A stretch of 64,000 bases of DNA from Actinoplanes sp. DH11 (GCF_020873875.1 NZ_JAHWGU010000014.1:62001-126000), one strand, 5' to 3'. Counted from the stretch's first letter, positions 9,094 to 19,229 are shown. Translations and numbers: made by a program. Notes: generated by a model from the sequence alone, not told the origin.

Positions 9094-9840
9094 ATGGATC
9101 TGCGCATCCAGCGCTCCGTCGTGTCCCACCTCGGCAACCGCCCGCAGGTCGTCGAGATCGGCCCGTTCGTGGCCGGCCTCGACCCGGACACCGACAGTCC
9201 CTTCATCAACTACGCGACGCCGCTGCCCGGCGTGCCGATCACCGCGGCCGACGTGACCGCCCTGGTCCGGGCGTTCGACCGGGCCGGTCGCAAACCGCGC
9301 CTGGAGTACGTGACGAACTGCTCCCCGGAACTCGAGGACCTGCTGCTGTCCGCCGGCTTCACCGTGGAGGCCCGGCAGGAGTACCTGGTCTGCACGGCGG
9401 AAAGACTCGTCGCGTCACCCGTACACCCGGATGTGGATCTCGAGGAACCGGGCACCGACCGGGACCGGGCCGCACTGGTCGAGGCGACGAACGAGGCGTT
9501 CGGCGAGGCGCCGCAGGCGTCCGAGGCCGACGTGGCGCGGGTGCGCCGCAACCAGGAACGCCGAGGGGTCGCACTGGCGGCCCTGATCGACCGGGGATGC
9601 GCCGGTGGCGGGCAGGCGATGCCACCGCACGACGGGGTCAGCGAGGTCGCCGGCATCGGGGTGCGCGAGCCGTTCCGCGGTCGCGGCGTAGGGCAGGCGA
9701 TCACGGCGGGCATCACGGCGCGGCTCTTCGCGCGCGGCGTGGAGATCGCCTGGCTGGAGGCGGGCGGCGAGGACTCGTGGCGGGTCTACGAGCGGGTCGG
9801 CTACCGGCCTTCGGGGCAACGCCTCTACATCTCCCGCTGA
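9094..9840 (+). CDS. GNAT-family N-acetyltransferase
   Basis: The 248-residue protein has a C-terminal GNAT fold; the acetyl-CoA loop reads RGRGVGQAIT, preceded by the beta-4 segment EVAGIGVREPF. The N-terminal 90 residues are a less conserved second lobe. ATG 9094 has an AAAGGCA ribosome-binding site; the frame stays open further upstream, but that sequence reads as non-coding. The substrate cannot be read from sequence. The stop codon lies inside the first unit of a 22-bp tandem repeat. Confidence 0.8.
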   Translation: MDLRIQRSVVSHLGNRPQVVEIGPFVAGLDPDTDSPFINYATPLPGVPITAADVTALVRAFDRAGRKPRLEYVTNCSPELEDLLLSAGFTVEARQEYLVCTAERLVASPVHPDVDLEEPGTDRDRAALVEATNEAFGEAPQASEADVARVRRNQERRGVALAALIDRGCAGGGQAMPPHDGVSEVAGIGVREPFRGRGVGQAITAGITARLFARGVEIAWLEAGGEDSWRVYERVGYRPSGQRLYISR

Positions 9841-9939
9841 TCAAGACCGAGCATCTCGCTGATCAAGACCGGACATCTCGCTGCTCAGGACCGGACATCT
9901 GGGTGATCAGCGGGTGACATCTCGCTGATCAAGGCGGGG
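9835..9939. repeat. 22-bp imperfect tandem repeat, about 4.8 units
   Basis: Units begin at 9835, 9857, 9879, 9901 and 9923. The first two read CGCTGATCAAGACCG followed by GCATCT or GACATCT; later units diverge. The first unit contains the last codon and stop of the GNAT gene (CGC-TGA). The unit carries the palindrome TGATCA. 22 is not a multiple of 3, so the array is non-coding. Confidence 0.85.
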
Positions 9940-9992
9940 AAAGGCCGGGCCGCGACCGGAATCGAGGGACGCGGCCCGGCCGTCCGAGGCGG

Positions 9993-9998
9993 TACCGT
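9993..9998 (+). promoter_or_regulatory. Candidate leaderless -10 (TACCGT) of SDR gene
   Basis: TACCGT matches TANNNT and lies 6 nt before the GTG at 10005. No ribosome-binding site is present, which fits a leaderless mRNA. Confidence 0.45.
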
Positions 9999-10004
9999 AC
10001 CGAG

Positions 10005-10751
10005 GTGCCGATCTTGGGAAGTGCTCTGGTGACCGGGGCCTCGCGCGGCCTCGGCGCGCACATCGCCCGGCGGCTGGCTGCCGACGGCTGGCCGGTCGCG
10101 ATCAACTACCGCTCGGACGCCGAGGGCGCCGAGCGGATCGCCGCGGAGATCGTTGCGGCCGGTGGGCGGGCGGCGGCCCTGCGCGCCGACATCACCGACG
10201 AGCAGGGCGTACGGGACCTCGTCGCGGCCGCCACCGACCGGCTCGGCCCGGTGCAGGCGGTGGTGGCGAACGCGACGGGTCCGCAGCCCGCCGCCCCCGC
10301 CGAGGAAGTCTCCTGGCGCGACCACCTGGACCAGCTGGAGTTCTTCGTGAAGAGCCCGACGCTGCTGCTCCAGGCCACCCTGCCCGGGATGCGCACGCTC
10401 GGCACCGGCCGGTTCGTCCACATCGGCTCGGACTCGTTCGAGCGGGCCCTGCCGGGCGCGTCCGCCTACAACGCCGCCAAGGGCGCCCAGCTCGGGCTGG
10501 CCCGGACCTGGGCCCGGGAGCTGGGCGGGCACAACGTGACGGTGAACGTCGTGGCGCCCGGCTGGATCCCGGTGGAGCGGCACGGCACGCTGACGGCGGA
10601 CGACACCCAGGGGTACGTCGCCGACGTGCCCCTGGGCCGCATCGGCACCCCGCAGGACGTGGCGGACGTGGTCGCGTTCGTGGTCTCCGACGCCGCCCGC
10701 TTCGTCACCGGCGAACGGATCACGGTCAACGGCGGGCACACCATCGACTGA
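10005..10751 (+). CDS. Short-chain dehydrogenase/reductase
   Basis: This classical SDR of 248 residues has the cofactor motif TGASRGLG near the N terminus, an ANATG segment in the NAG position, the catalytic YNAAK (Y-x-x-x-K) with a serine upstream in HIGSDSF, and the C-terminal FVTGERITVNGGHTID. It resembles FabG-type 3-oxoacyl reductases but could act on other carbonyl substrates. The GTG start has no ribosome-binding site and a -10-like box 6 nt upstream. The next gene follows 17 bp later with its own similar box. Confidence 0.88.
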   Translation: MPILGSALVTGASRGLGAHIARRLAADGWPVAINYRSDAEGAERIAAEIVAAGGRAAALRADITDEQGVRDLVAAATDRLGPVQAVVANATGPQPAAPAEEVSWRDHLDQLEFFVKSPTLLLQATLPGMRTLGTGRFVHIGSDSFERALPGASAYNAAKGAQLGLARTWARELGGHNVTVNVVAPGWIPVERHGTLTADDTQGYVADVPLGRIGTPQDVADVVAFVVSDAARFVTGERITVNGGHTID

Positions 10752-10755
10752 GAGC

Positions 10756-10761
10756 TACCGT
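10756..10761 (+). promoter_or_regulatory. Candidate leaderless -10 (TACCGT)
   Basis: TACCGT lies 7 nt before the ATG at 10769. It is the same hexamer, at nearly the same spacing, as upstream of the SDR gene. Confidence 0.45.
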
Positions 10762-10768
10762 TGCGTCC

Positions 10769-11113
10769 ATGCGGCAGGTCTACGCACATCAGGCTGTCAT
10801 CCGATCCCTCAAGAGTCCCGCCGCGCCCGGCGCGGCCGTCACCGTCGCGCTCTGCGGTCACTGGGAGCACGAGCCGCCCTGCCCGCTCGCCGCGCACCAC
10901 ACCGCGGTGGCCGCCGACGGCGACGACGGGTGGCGGGTGCGGGTGCTGTTCGCCACCGAACCACACCGGGTCGAGGACGTCCGCTCCCGCCTCGACGAGG
11001 CCCTGTCCACGGGTGACTGGGAGTTGATCTCCTCGGGGTGCACGCGGATGGACACCGCGGACCGGTCGCACGCTCGCCGGCTACTCCGGACAAACAGGGC
11101 ACGATCCCAGTAA
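10769..11113 (+). CDS. Small hypothetical protein, 114 aa
   Basis: Not recognised. The residues CGHWEHEPPCPLAAHH (about 29-44) hold two cysteines and four histidines and could bind a metal. The C-terminal third is arginine-rich. There is no signal peptide or membrane segment. The ATG has no ribosome-binding site but a TACCGT box 7 nt upstream. It sits between the SDR and DUF62-like genes, each with its own box, so it need not be in an operon with them. Confidence 0.6.
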   Translation: MRQVYAHQAVIRSLKSPAAPGAAVTVALCGHWEHEPPCPLAAHHTAVAADGDDGWRVRVLFATEPHRVEDVRSRLDEALSTGDWELISSGCTRMDTADRSHARRLLRTNRARSQ

Positions 11114-11116
11114 TCT
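11111..11116 (+). promoter_or_regulatory. Candidate leaderless -10 (TAATCT)
   Basis: TAATCT lies 6 nt before the ATG at 11123 and overlaps the 3' end of the preceding gene (its stop TAA is at 11111-11113). Confidence 0.45.
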
Positions 11117-11122
11117 GGGGTC

Positions 11123-11881
11123 ATGCTCGTCACTGTCGTCGCCGACTACGGCATCGGGGATCTCGCTTTCGCCGAGGTCCGCCAGCGCCTCGCCCGGCTG
11201 CTGCCGGACGCCGAGGTCACGGCGGTGCCGGTGCCGCCCTTCGACACGGTCGCCGCCGGCTTCTGCGTGGCACAGCTCGCCTTCGGCGACGGGCCGGCGG
11301 ACCGGGTCGTCTATGCGAACGTCGCCCCGCGCCAGGACCGCGACGAACCGCGGGCCGACAACGCCGGCGAGCGTCTCGCCGCGGCCCGGCTCGACTCGGG
11401 CGTGCTGGTGGTCGGGGTGAACTCCGGGGCCAGCCTCGCCTTCCTGGCCGCCGAGGGGGTCCGCGTCCGGGCGGTGGACACGGCCGATCGCGGCTCCCAG
11501 TTCCGCTCGCGCGACGTCTTCCCGGCCGCGCTGGCCAGGCTGGCCGGCGGGGACGACGGCCTGCTCGGCGACGAGCTGCCGGTCGGGCAGCCGCCGAAAC
11601 AGGCGGTGGCCTACGTCGACGGATACGGCAACATCAAGACGACCTGGGACGCGGCGCCCGCCCCGGCCGGCTCGGTGGTGCGGGTGCGCGTCGGCGCGGC
11701 GGAGGCCGAGGCGACGGTCAGCGACGGCGTGTTCGAGGTTCCCGCCGGCACGATGTCCTTCGCCCCCGGCAGCTCCGGCTGGCGCGGCCGGGCGTTCTAC
11801 GAGTTGCTCGCCCGGGGCGGCAGTGCGGCCCGCACCTTCGGCAACCCGCCCGGCGGCACCTCGGTGGAGATCGTCACCTGA
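11123..11881 (+). CDS. Divergent DUF62 (SAM hydroxide adenosyltransferase-like) protein
   Basis: The 252-residue layout follows the SAM hydroxide adenosyltransferase / chlorinase-fluorinase family: an N-terminal VADYGIGDLAFAEVR block, a central QFRSRDVFPAALARL block matching the usual S-T-F-H-G-R-D-I-F, and a C-terminal-domain VDGYGNIKTTW block matching VDxFGNLxTN. Two expected catalytic positions are changed: the histidine of FHGRD is R128, and the VDPGVG segment carrying the catalytic aspartate reads ANVAPRQ. The fold assignment is likely, but ordinary SAM hydrolysis is doubtful. ATG 11123 has no ribosome-binding site and a TAATCT box 6 nt upstream. Confidence 0.7.
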   Translation: MLVTVVADYGIGDLAFAEVRQRLARLLPDAEVTAVPVPPFDTVAAGFCVAQLAFGDGPADRVVYANVAPRQDRDEPRADNAGERLAAARLDSGVLVVGVNSGASLAFLAAEGVRVRAVDTADRGSQFRSRDVFPAALARLAGGDDGLLGDELPVGQPPKQAVAYVDGYGNIKTTWDAAPAPAGSVVRVRVGAAEAEATVSDGVFEVPAGTMSFAPGSSGWRGRAFYELLARGGSAARTFGNPPGGTSVEIVT

Positions 11882-11959
11882 CCGGCGTGCCTCCCAGGAG
11901 GCCCAGGACCGGCGTGCCTCTCAGCAGGCCCGGACCGGCGTGCCTCTCAGGACGCCCGG
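11881..11959. repeat. 26-27-bp tandem repeat, 3 units, between convergent genes
   Basis: Units lie at 11881-11907, 11908-11933 and 11934-11959, each starting ACCGGCGTGCCTC. The first unit shares its first base with the stop of the DUF62-like gene and the third overlaps the last codons of the opposing membrane-protein gene. Confidence 0.85.
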
Positions 11960-13860
11960 GGGGTGAGGGTTCCGACGGTGATCTTCTGGGTGCAGAAGGT
12001 CACCTTCGGGTCGCTGAGGCGGAGCTCGACCGCATCGCCCTGCCCTTGCAGCTTGAAGTAGATCTGGTTGAGCCCACTGCGCGCCTCGAACGTGTAGGTC
12101 GCCTCGCCCAGCCGGAAGGTGACGGGCGAGTCGCCGGAACTCAGGTATCCGACGTGGACCCACCACGGCCAGTCGTTGGCGGGGGCCTCCAGCGGGATCC
12201 GCAGGGCGCGGCCGGCCGCAACCCGGTGCCCGCAGTTGGCGACGCGCCCGGGGACGATGTCCATGCCCTGCACCGTCGCCGGCCGGATCCGCCCGTTGTC
12301 GTCGAACATCCACCCGTCCACGGCCTCGGTCACGAAGACGGGCTGCCGCGCCGCCGCGCGGAAGAAGTGCGACTGCAGGTTGTCCGGGTGGAAGAAGCCG
12401 GCGACCACCCGGTCCGGCACGATGCCCTCCAGCAGGACCGTGCCGGGCGGCGCCGCGGCCAGCTCGGCCTGTGCTGTCGTCAGGTAGTCCCGCCCGTGCT
12501 TCGTGTCCCACACGTCGTTGAACCGGTCGATGCTCCAGATGTTGCCCGCGGCCACCGCGGCCGCGACCACGCCCGCGGCGACAAGCGCCACCATTGACGC
12601 ACGCGTCCGCCGGGTACTCGGCGGCACCGCCTGCGGCACCCCGCCCGGCGGCACCGGCTGCTGCGCCGCGGCGGGCTCCTTGCGGTCCCGAAGGCCCAGC
12701 AGGGCGACGCCGGCGCACAGCGCCGCGACCACCACGACGTCCGACAGGTACCGGGGCACCAGGCCGGCCAGGCTGCCGAGGTTGTTGCCGAGACGGGTCA
12801 CGATGAACAGCCCGGCGACCATGGCGACGTACCCGAGCAGCAACAGCCACGCCCGGCGCGCCACGGCGCGGCGCCGCACGGTCACCACCACCAGGGTCAG
12901 CAGCACCGCCCAGGCCGGCCACACGAGGGGCAGGGGCGGGTCGACCAGGGGCGGGCCGTCACCGGCGTACGTCCACCGCCACGGGCCGCCGAGCAGTCCG
13001 GGCACCAGGTTGACCCCGACCAGGTCCACGACGAACGTCACCACGCCGCCGGGCGATTCGGGCTCCTGCAGGCGGGACGCCGGGCGGGAGAGATAGAGCG
13101 GCACGTAGGCGGCGGTCAGCACGGCCAGGGCCACCCACCCGGCCCAGAACCGGCGGATCGCCGACCAGACGCTCGCGATCGGGCCGCCGACGCTGAACAG
13201 GGTGACCGCCAGCAGGGCCACCAGCGGCACGATGAGCAGCGCCTTGGTGTCGAAGGCCAGCCCGAGCAGCACCGCGACCAGCAGACCCACGGCGTGGCGG
13301 CGGCGGCCGGTGCGGTCGTACCGCATCAGCGCCCCGACCGCGAGGACCATGGCCAGCTGGACGGGGAGGATCAGCAGGCCGACCATCCACAGCGAACTGA
13401 CCTCCAGGGTCAGCGGGCTGAACAGGAACATGCACAGCGGCACCAGCAGCGCCCACCCGGGCCGCAGGAGCGCACGCAACAGCCGGTAGAAGGCCACGCT
13501 CACCGCCGCCTGCCCGACGATGAGCAGCAGCACCCAGGGCCAGCCTTCGAGCCCGTCGACCCGCACCAGCAGCCAGGCCAGGAACAGTCCACCCGGCATG
13601 AAGTGCCCGTTGAAGACCTCGAACAGGTAGCCGGGCGTCAACCCGGTGTCGATCGCCCGGGCCGCGATCACGAACTCGTCCTGGGAGAACCAGCCTCGCA
13701 CGGCGATGGCGGCCCGCCAGGCCACCGACACCACGATCAGGGCGAGGGACACGGCGCGGACCCGATCGGCGTCGATCCACCGGGCGATCGGGTCCGATTC
13801 CTCCGACTCCTGCTGCAGGGTGCTCGAATATTCAGCCAGGTCATCGGCGGGCACGGACAT
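11947..13860 (-). CDS. Polytopic membrane protein, GT-C glycosyltransferase-like
   Basis: The 637-residue protein has a cytoplasmic N terminus of about 45 residues, roughly ten hydrophobic segments, and a soluble C-terminal domain of about 190 residues after one further membrane span. The first large loop after the first span contains WFSQDEFVIAARA; an acidic pair in this loop is typical of GT-C fold enzymes (ArnT/PMT/Emb types) that use polyprenyl-phosphate sugars. I infer a cell-envelope glycosyltransferase role but cannot name acceptor or donor. ATG 13860 is chosen because the 22 upstream codons look non-coding; no strong ribosome-binding site is seen. Divergent from the M28 peptidase gene. 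Confidence 0.7.
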   Translation of the reverse strand: MSVPADDLAEYSSTLQQESEESDPIARWIDADRVRAVSLALIVVSVAWRAAIAVRGWFSQDEFVIAARAIDTGLTPGYLFEVFNGHFMPGGLFLAWLLVRVDGLEGWPWVLLLIVGQAAVSVAFYRLLRALLRPGWALLVPLCMFLFSPLTLEVSSLWMVGLLILPVQLAMVLAVGALMRYDRTGRRRHAVGLLVAVLLGLAFDTKALLIVPLVALLAVTLFSVGGPIASVWSAIRRFWAGWVALAVLTAAYVPLYLSRPASRLQEPESPGGVVTFVVDLVGVNLVPGLLGGPWRWTYAGDGPPLVDPPLPLVWPAWAVLLTLVVVTVRRRAVARRAWLLLLGYVAMVAGLFIVTRLGNNLGSLAGLVPRYLSDVVVVAALCAGVALLGLRDRKEPAAAQQPVPPGGVPQAVPPSTRRTRASMVALVAAGVVAAAVAAGNIWSIDRFNDVWDTKHGRDYLTTAQAELAAAPPGTVLLEGIVPDRVVAGFFHPDNLQSHFFRAAARQPVFVTEAVDGWMFDDNGRIRPATVQGMDIVPGRVANCGHRVAAGRALRIPLEAPANDWPWWVHVGYLSSGDSPVTFRLGEATYTFEARSGLNQIYFKLQGQGDAVELRLSDPKVTFCTQKITVGTLTPRAS

Positions 13861-13948
13861 GATCAGCAGGATGCCATACGCGCTCCGGCCGTAGTGTCCC
13901 GTCCGGTGCCGGCAGAAGCGGACCACACCGGATCGCCATCGGCAGACA

Positions 13949-13954
13949 TAGACT
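13949..13954 (+). promoter_or_regulatory. Candidate leaderless -10 (TAGACT) of M28 peptidase
   Basis: TAGACT lies 7 nt before the ATG at 13962. No ribosome-binding site is present. Confidence 0.5.
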
Positions 13955-13961
13955 CACACCT

Positions 13962-15350
13962 ATGGATGGAACCCGATCGACCCGGCGTACCGTTCTCACC
14001 CTCTCGGCCGCCGCGGTCGCCGTACCCCTGACCGCACCGCCCGGCGCCGCACAGGCCGCCGGCCCGCGCCCGCACCCGCCCTCGGCCGAGTTGCGGTCGA
14101 TCCTGCGGGAGATCGATCCGAAGCGGATCGAGGCGATCGTGCGCCGGCTCGCCGCGTTCGGCACCCGGCACACCCTTTCGTCACAGACCGATCCGGTACG
14201 GGGCATCGGCGCCGCCCGTGACTGGATCTTCCAGCAGCTCCAGGAGCACGCGACGGCGTCCGCCGGCCGGATGACCGTCGAACTCCAGTCCTTCGTGCAG
14301 CCCGTCTCCCCGCGGATCCCGGCGCCCACCACCATCACCAACGTGGTCGCCACCCTGCGGGGCAGTGTCACGCCGGAACGGATCTACGTGGTGACCGGCC
14401 ACTACGACTCGCGGGCCTCGGACGTGCTGGACGCGGTCAGCGACGCGCCCGGCGCCGACGACGACGCGTCGGGCGTTGCCGTGATCATGGAGTTGGCCCG
14501 GGTGCTCGCCACCCGCCGGCCCGAGGCCACCCTGGTCTTCGCCGCGGTCGCGGGCGAGGAGCAGGGGCTGTACGGCTCGGACCACATGGCACAGCGGTAC
14601 CGCGACGCGGGCGCCGACATCCAGGGCATGTTCAGCAACGACATCGTCGGCACCGGGGCGCCGGGTGACGGCAGCCGCCCCGACCCGCGGACCGTACGGC
14701 TGTTCGTCGAAGGCGTGCCCACCTCGGAGACGGCGGCGCAGGCGAACGTGCGGCGCAGTGTCGGCGGCGAGAACGACGGGCCGTCCCGCCAGCTCGGCCG
14801 GTTCGTCGGCGACGTGGCCGGGAACGCGCAGACCGGCATGGACGTCCGGGTTATCTGGCGCCGCGACCGGTACCTGCGGGGCAGCGACCACATCTCGTTC
14901 CTGCTGCGCGGCTATCCGGCGGCCCGGTTCACCGAGCCCCGGGAGAATTTCGCGCACGAGCACCAGGACGTCCGGGTGGAGGACGGCGTGCAGTACGGCG
15001 ACCTGGTGGAGTTCTGCGACTTCGGCTACATCGCCCGGGTGGCCCGGGTCAACGCGGCCACCCTGTGGTCGCTGGCCCAGGCGCCGGGCACACCTCGCGG
15101 CGCCGTCATCGACACCACCCTGCTGACCAACGAGACCACCCTGCGCTGGCAGGCCGGCACCGAGCCGGATCTGGCCGGGTACGAGGTGGTGTGGCGCGAG
15201 ACCACGTCGCCGGACTGGGAGCACGTGATCCGCGTCGGCAACGTCACGGAGGTCACCGTGGACATCTCCAAGGACAACGTCTTCTTCGGCGTCCGCGCGG
15301 TGGACACGGCCGGCAACCGCAGCCCGGTCGCCGCACCGCAACCGAGCTAG
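13962..15350 (+). CDS. Secreted M28-family zinc aminopeptidase
   Basis: The 462-residue precursor begins with a twin-arginine signal (STRRTVLTLS, hydrophobic stretch, cleavage near AAQAA). Zinc-site motifs of M28 peptidases follow in order: GHYDS (about residue 146), ADDDASG, AGEEQGLYGS and GSDHISF. The last 80 residues read as a fibronectin type III-like domain. It probably acts outside the cell, releasing N-terminal residues from peptides. It is divergent from the GT-C-like membrane protein gene. Confidence 0.88.
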   Translation: MDGTRSTRRTVLTLSAAAVAVPLTAPPGAAQAAGPRPHPPSAELRSILREIDPKRIEAIVRRLAAFGTRHTLSSQTDPVRGIGAARDWIFQQLQEHATASAGRMTVELQSFVQPVSPRIPAPTTITNVVATLRGSVTPERIYVVTGHYDSRASDVLDAVSDAPGADDDASGVAVIMELARVLATRRPEATLVFAAVAGEEQGLYGSDHMAQRYRDAGADIQGMFSNDIVGTGAPGDGSRPDPRTVRLFVEGVPTSETAAQANVRRSVGGENDGPSRQLGRFVGDVAGNAQTGMDVRVIWRRDRYLRGSDHISFLLRGYPAARFTEPRENFAHEHQDVRVEDGVQYGDLVEFCDFGYIARVARVNAATLWSLAQAPGTPRGAVIDTTLLTNETTLRWQAGTEPDLAGYEVVWRETTSPDWEHVIRVGNVTEVTVDISKDNVFFGVRAVDTAGNRSPVAAPQPS

Positions 15351-15370
15351 ACCACAACCCTCGCCACAAC

Positions 15371-15428
15371 CCGACCGGCGCCGCCGCAGGCCCGCGGTGA
15401 TCCGACCGGCGCCGCCGCAGGCCCGCGG
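15371..15428. repeat. 27-bp perfect direct repeat
   Basis: The copies at 15371-15397 and 15402-15428 are identical and start CCGACCGGCGCCGCC. The second copy supplies the left arm of the terminator hairpin that follows. Confidence 0.85.
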
Positions 15429-15447
15429 CACCCGAGCCGCGGGCCTG
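15418..15447. terminator. Bidirectional terminator between M28 peptidase and pheT
   Basis: Perfect 12-bp arms CAGGCCCGCGGC / GCCGCGGGCCTG with a 6-nt loop lie between the convergent genes. There is no U-tract, as is common in GC-rich actinobacteria. Confidence 0.7.
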
Positions 15448-15459
15448 TGGGACGACCGG

Positions 15460-17940
15460 TCAGGCGCCGCGCAGGACGGCGCCGAAACGGGACGCGGTCA
15501 CGGCCACGGCGGCGTCCCGGGCGGCGATCGTCTCCTCCGAGGTGAGGGTCCGGTCGGCCGCGCGGAACGTCAGCTTGTAGGCCAGCGACCGCTTGTCCGC
15601 CCCGAGCTGCTCGGACTCGTAGACGTCGAACAGCGACACCGACTCGAGCAGCTCGCCCGCGCCCTCGGCGAGCGCGGCCTGCACGTCGGCGGCCGGGATC
15701 CCCCGGTCCAGGACCAGCGCGACGTCGATCAGCGCGGCCGGGAACGTGGAGATCAGCGGCGCGTCGATCACCGGGGCGGCGGGCAGCGCGTCCAGGTCGA
15801 GTTCGGCGGCCGAGGTGCGTTTCGGCAGCTCGAACGCCGCGATCACGGACGGGTGCAGTTCGCCCGCGTGGCCGATCACCGTGTCGTCGACCAGGATCTC
15901 GGCGCAGCGGCCCGGGTGCCAGGGTGCGTGTTCGGTGGCCCGTACGGTCACGCGCGAAGCGGGCACGCCCGCCGCCGCGATCGTGATCCGCGCCGCCTCG
16001 ATCGCGTCCGCCCACGAGGCCGCGCGCCCGTCGCCCCACCAGCCGGCCGGGTCGATGTCGCCGGTGAGCACGACCGCGAGGTGCCACGGCTGCTCGGGGA
16101 CGATCGCGTTCGCGGTGGCCCACTCCTCGTCGGTGGGACGCCTGTCGACGCCGAGCGCCGGGGGCGCGGTGGCGGCGAGGTGCGGCCGGAACACCGTGCC
16201 GGCCTCGAAGAGCGCGACGTCCCGGCGGCCCCGGCCCAGGTTGCGCTTGAGCGTGCCGAGCAGCGGGGCCAGCAGCGACGTGCGCAGCATCGGCTCCTCC
16301 TCGGACAGCGGGTTGGTCAGCCGCACCGCACTGCGCCGTGGGTCGTCGGCCGCGAGACCGAGCGCGTCGGCCGTGCCCGGCGCGACGAACGGGTAGGACA
16401 GCACCTCGACGTAGCCGTTCTCAGCCAGCGCCCGCCCGATCGAGCGACGCTGACGCTGCCCCGGGGTGAGGCCCCGGCTGGCACCGGCCGGCGGCAGCAC
16501 GCTCGGGATCTCGTTGTAGCCGCCGAGCCGGGCCACCTCCTCGACCAGGTCGATCGGCGCCACCAGGTCGGGGCGCCAGGACGGCGGCACGACCTCCAGC
16601 TCGTCGTCACCGCTGACGTCGCAGCCGATCCGGGTGAGCAGTTCGGCCACCCGCGCGGCGGAGAACTCCAGCCCGATGATCTTCGAGGCGAGCGTGGCGG
16701 GCAGCCGGACGACGGCCGGCGACGCCACGTGGTCGATGTCGAGGATCCGCTCGTCGGCGGTGCCGCCGGCGTGCGACGTGAGAATCCGCACGGCCCGCTC
16801 CAGCGCGACAAGCGACAGCCGCGGGTCGACGCCGCGCTCCCACCGCTTGGCGGCCTCGCTGAACAGCTTGTGCCGCCGGGCGGTCCGGCCCACCATGACC
16901 GGGTCCCAGTGCGCGGCTTCGAGGAGCACGTCGACCGTGCCCTGCTGCCACTCGCTGGTCTCGCCACCCATCACCGCGGCAAGCGAGATCGGTCCGGTCT
17001 CGTCGCAGATCACCATGTCCTCGACGTCCAGCACCCGGGCCACGCCGTCCAGCGTGGTCAGCTTCTCGCCCGGGTGGGCCCGGCGCACGACGAGGCCGCC
17101 CTTGAGCCGGTTCAGGTCGAAGACGTGCATCGGCTGGCCGAGTTCGAGCATCAGGTAGTTGGTGATGTCGACCGGCAGCGAGATGGTCCGGATGCCGGCG
17201 GCGACGAGGCGGCGCTGCATCCACTCCGGTGACGGCGCGTCCGGGTCGATGCCGCGCACGACGCGGGCCGCGAACCTGTCGCATCCGACGGTGTCCTGCA
17301 CGTCCACCGCGTAGGGCACGGCGTCGGTGCCGGCCGGGGCGGCGGTCAGGCCCGGGTCGGTGAACGGGACGGAGAAGTACGTGGCGAGTTCCCGGGCGAT
17401 GCCGCGGACACTCATCTCGTAGCCCCGGTCCGGCGTGATCTCCACTTCGATCAGCACCTCGTCGAGACCGACGACCGGCCGCGCGTCCGCACCCGGCGCC
17501 GCGTCCACCGAGGACGGCAGCACGATGATGCCCGAGTGGTCGCCGGAGAGCCCCAGCTCGGCCGCCGAGCAGATCATGCCGTGGGAGTTGCGGCCGTACG
17601 TCTTCCGGGCGCCGATCTTGAAGCCGCCGGGCAGCTCGCCACCGGGGAGGATGACCACCACGAGGTCGCCCTCGGCGAAGTTGCGGGCGCCGCAGACGAT
17701 CTCCTGCGGGGTGTCCCGGCCGACGTCCACCGTGGTGAAGCGGATCGGCTTCTTGAAGCCGGTCAGCTCCTCGATGGTCAGCACCCGGCCGACGACCAGG
17801 TCACCGGTGACCGTGGCGGCCTGGTCGACGATGCCCTCGACCTCCATGCCCAGGTTGGTCAGCGCGGCGTCGAGCTCGGAAGCGGTGATCCCCGCGGGCA
17901 GCTCGACGTACTCGCGCAGCCACGACAGTGACGTCTTCAT
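15460..17940 (-). CDS. pheT: Phenylalanine-tRNA ligase beta subunit
   Basis: The 826-residue beta chain of the alpha2-beta2 synthetase charges tRNA-Phe. Domains in order: MKTSLSWLREYV start, tRNA-binding OB fold (about 40-150), B3/B4 editing domain, B5, catalytic-like core, and a C-terminal anticodon-binding FDX-ACB domain ending SRFGAVLRGA. The length is normal. It starts 4 bp after the pheS stop, so the subunits are co-translated. Confidence 0.97.
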   Translation of the reverse strand: MKTSLSWLREYVELPAGITASELDAALTNLGMEVEGIVDQAATVTGDLVVGRVLTIEELTGFKKPIRFTTVDVGRDTPQEIVCGARNFAEGDLVVVILPGGELPGGFKIGARKTYGRNSHGMICSAAELGLSGDHSGIIVLPSSVDAAPGADARPVVGLDEVLIEVEITPDRGYEMSVRGIARELATYFSVPFTDPGLTAAPAGTDAVPYAVDVQDTVGCDRFAARVVRGIDPDAPSPEWMQRRLVAAGIRTISLPVDITNYLMLELGQPMHVFDLNRLKGGLVVRRAHPGEKLTTLDGVARVLDVEDMVICDETGPISLAAVMGGETSEWQQGTVDVLLEAAHWDPVMVGRTARRHKLFSEAAKRWERGVDPRLSLVALERAVRILTSHAGGTADERILDIDHVASPAVVRLPATLASKIIGLEFSAARVAELLTRIGCDVSGDDELEVVPPSWRPDLVAPIDLVEEVARLGGYNEIPSVLPPAGASRGLTPGQRQRRSIGRALAENGYVEVLSYPFVAPGTADALGLAADDPRRSAVRLTNPLSEEEPMLRTSLLAPLLGTLKRNLGRGRRDVALFEAGTVFRPHLAATAPPALGVDRRPTDEEWATANAIVPEQPWHLAVVLTGDIDPAGWWGDGRAASWADAIEAARITIAAAGVPASRVTVRATEHAPWHPGRCAEILVDDTVIGHAGELHPSVIAAFELPKRTSAAELDLDALPAAPVIDAPLISTFPAALIDVALVLDRGIPAADVQAALAEGAGELLESVSLFDVYESEQLGADKRSLAYKLTFRAADRTLTSEETIAARDAAVAVTASRFGAVLRGA

Positions 17941-17944
17941 CGCT

Positions 17945-19229
<1,285 letters not shown>

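Noticed and set aside
11038-12597. 519-codon plus-strand frame spanning the DUF62-like gene and the antisense of the membrane protein
   Set aside because: Different frame from the recognisable DUF62 motifs and low-complexity; no start signal.
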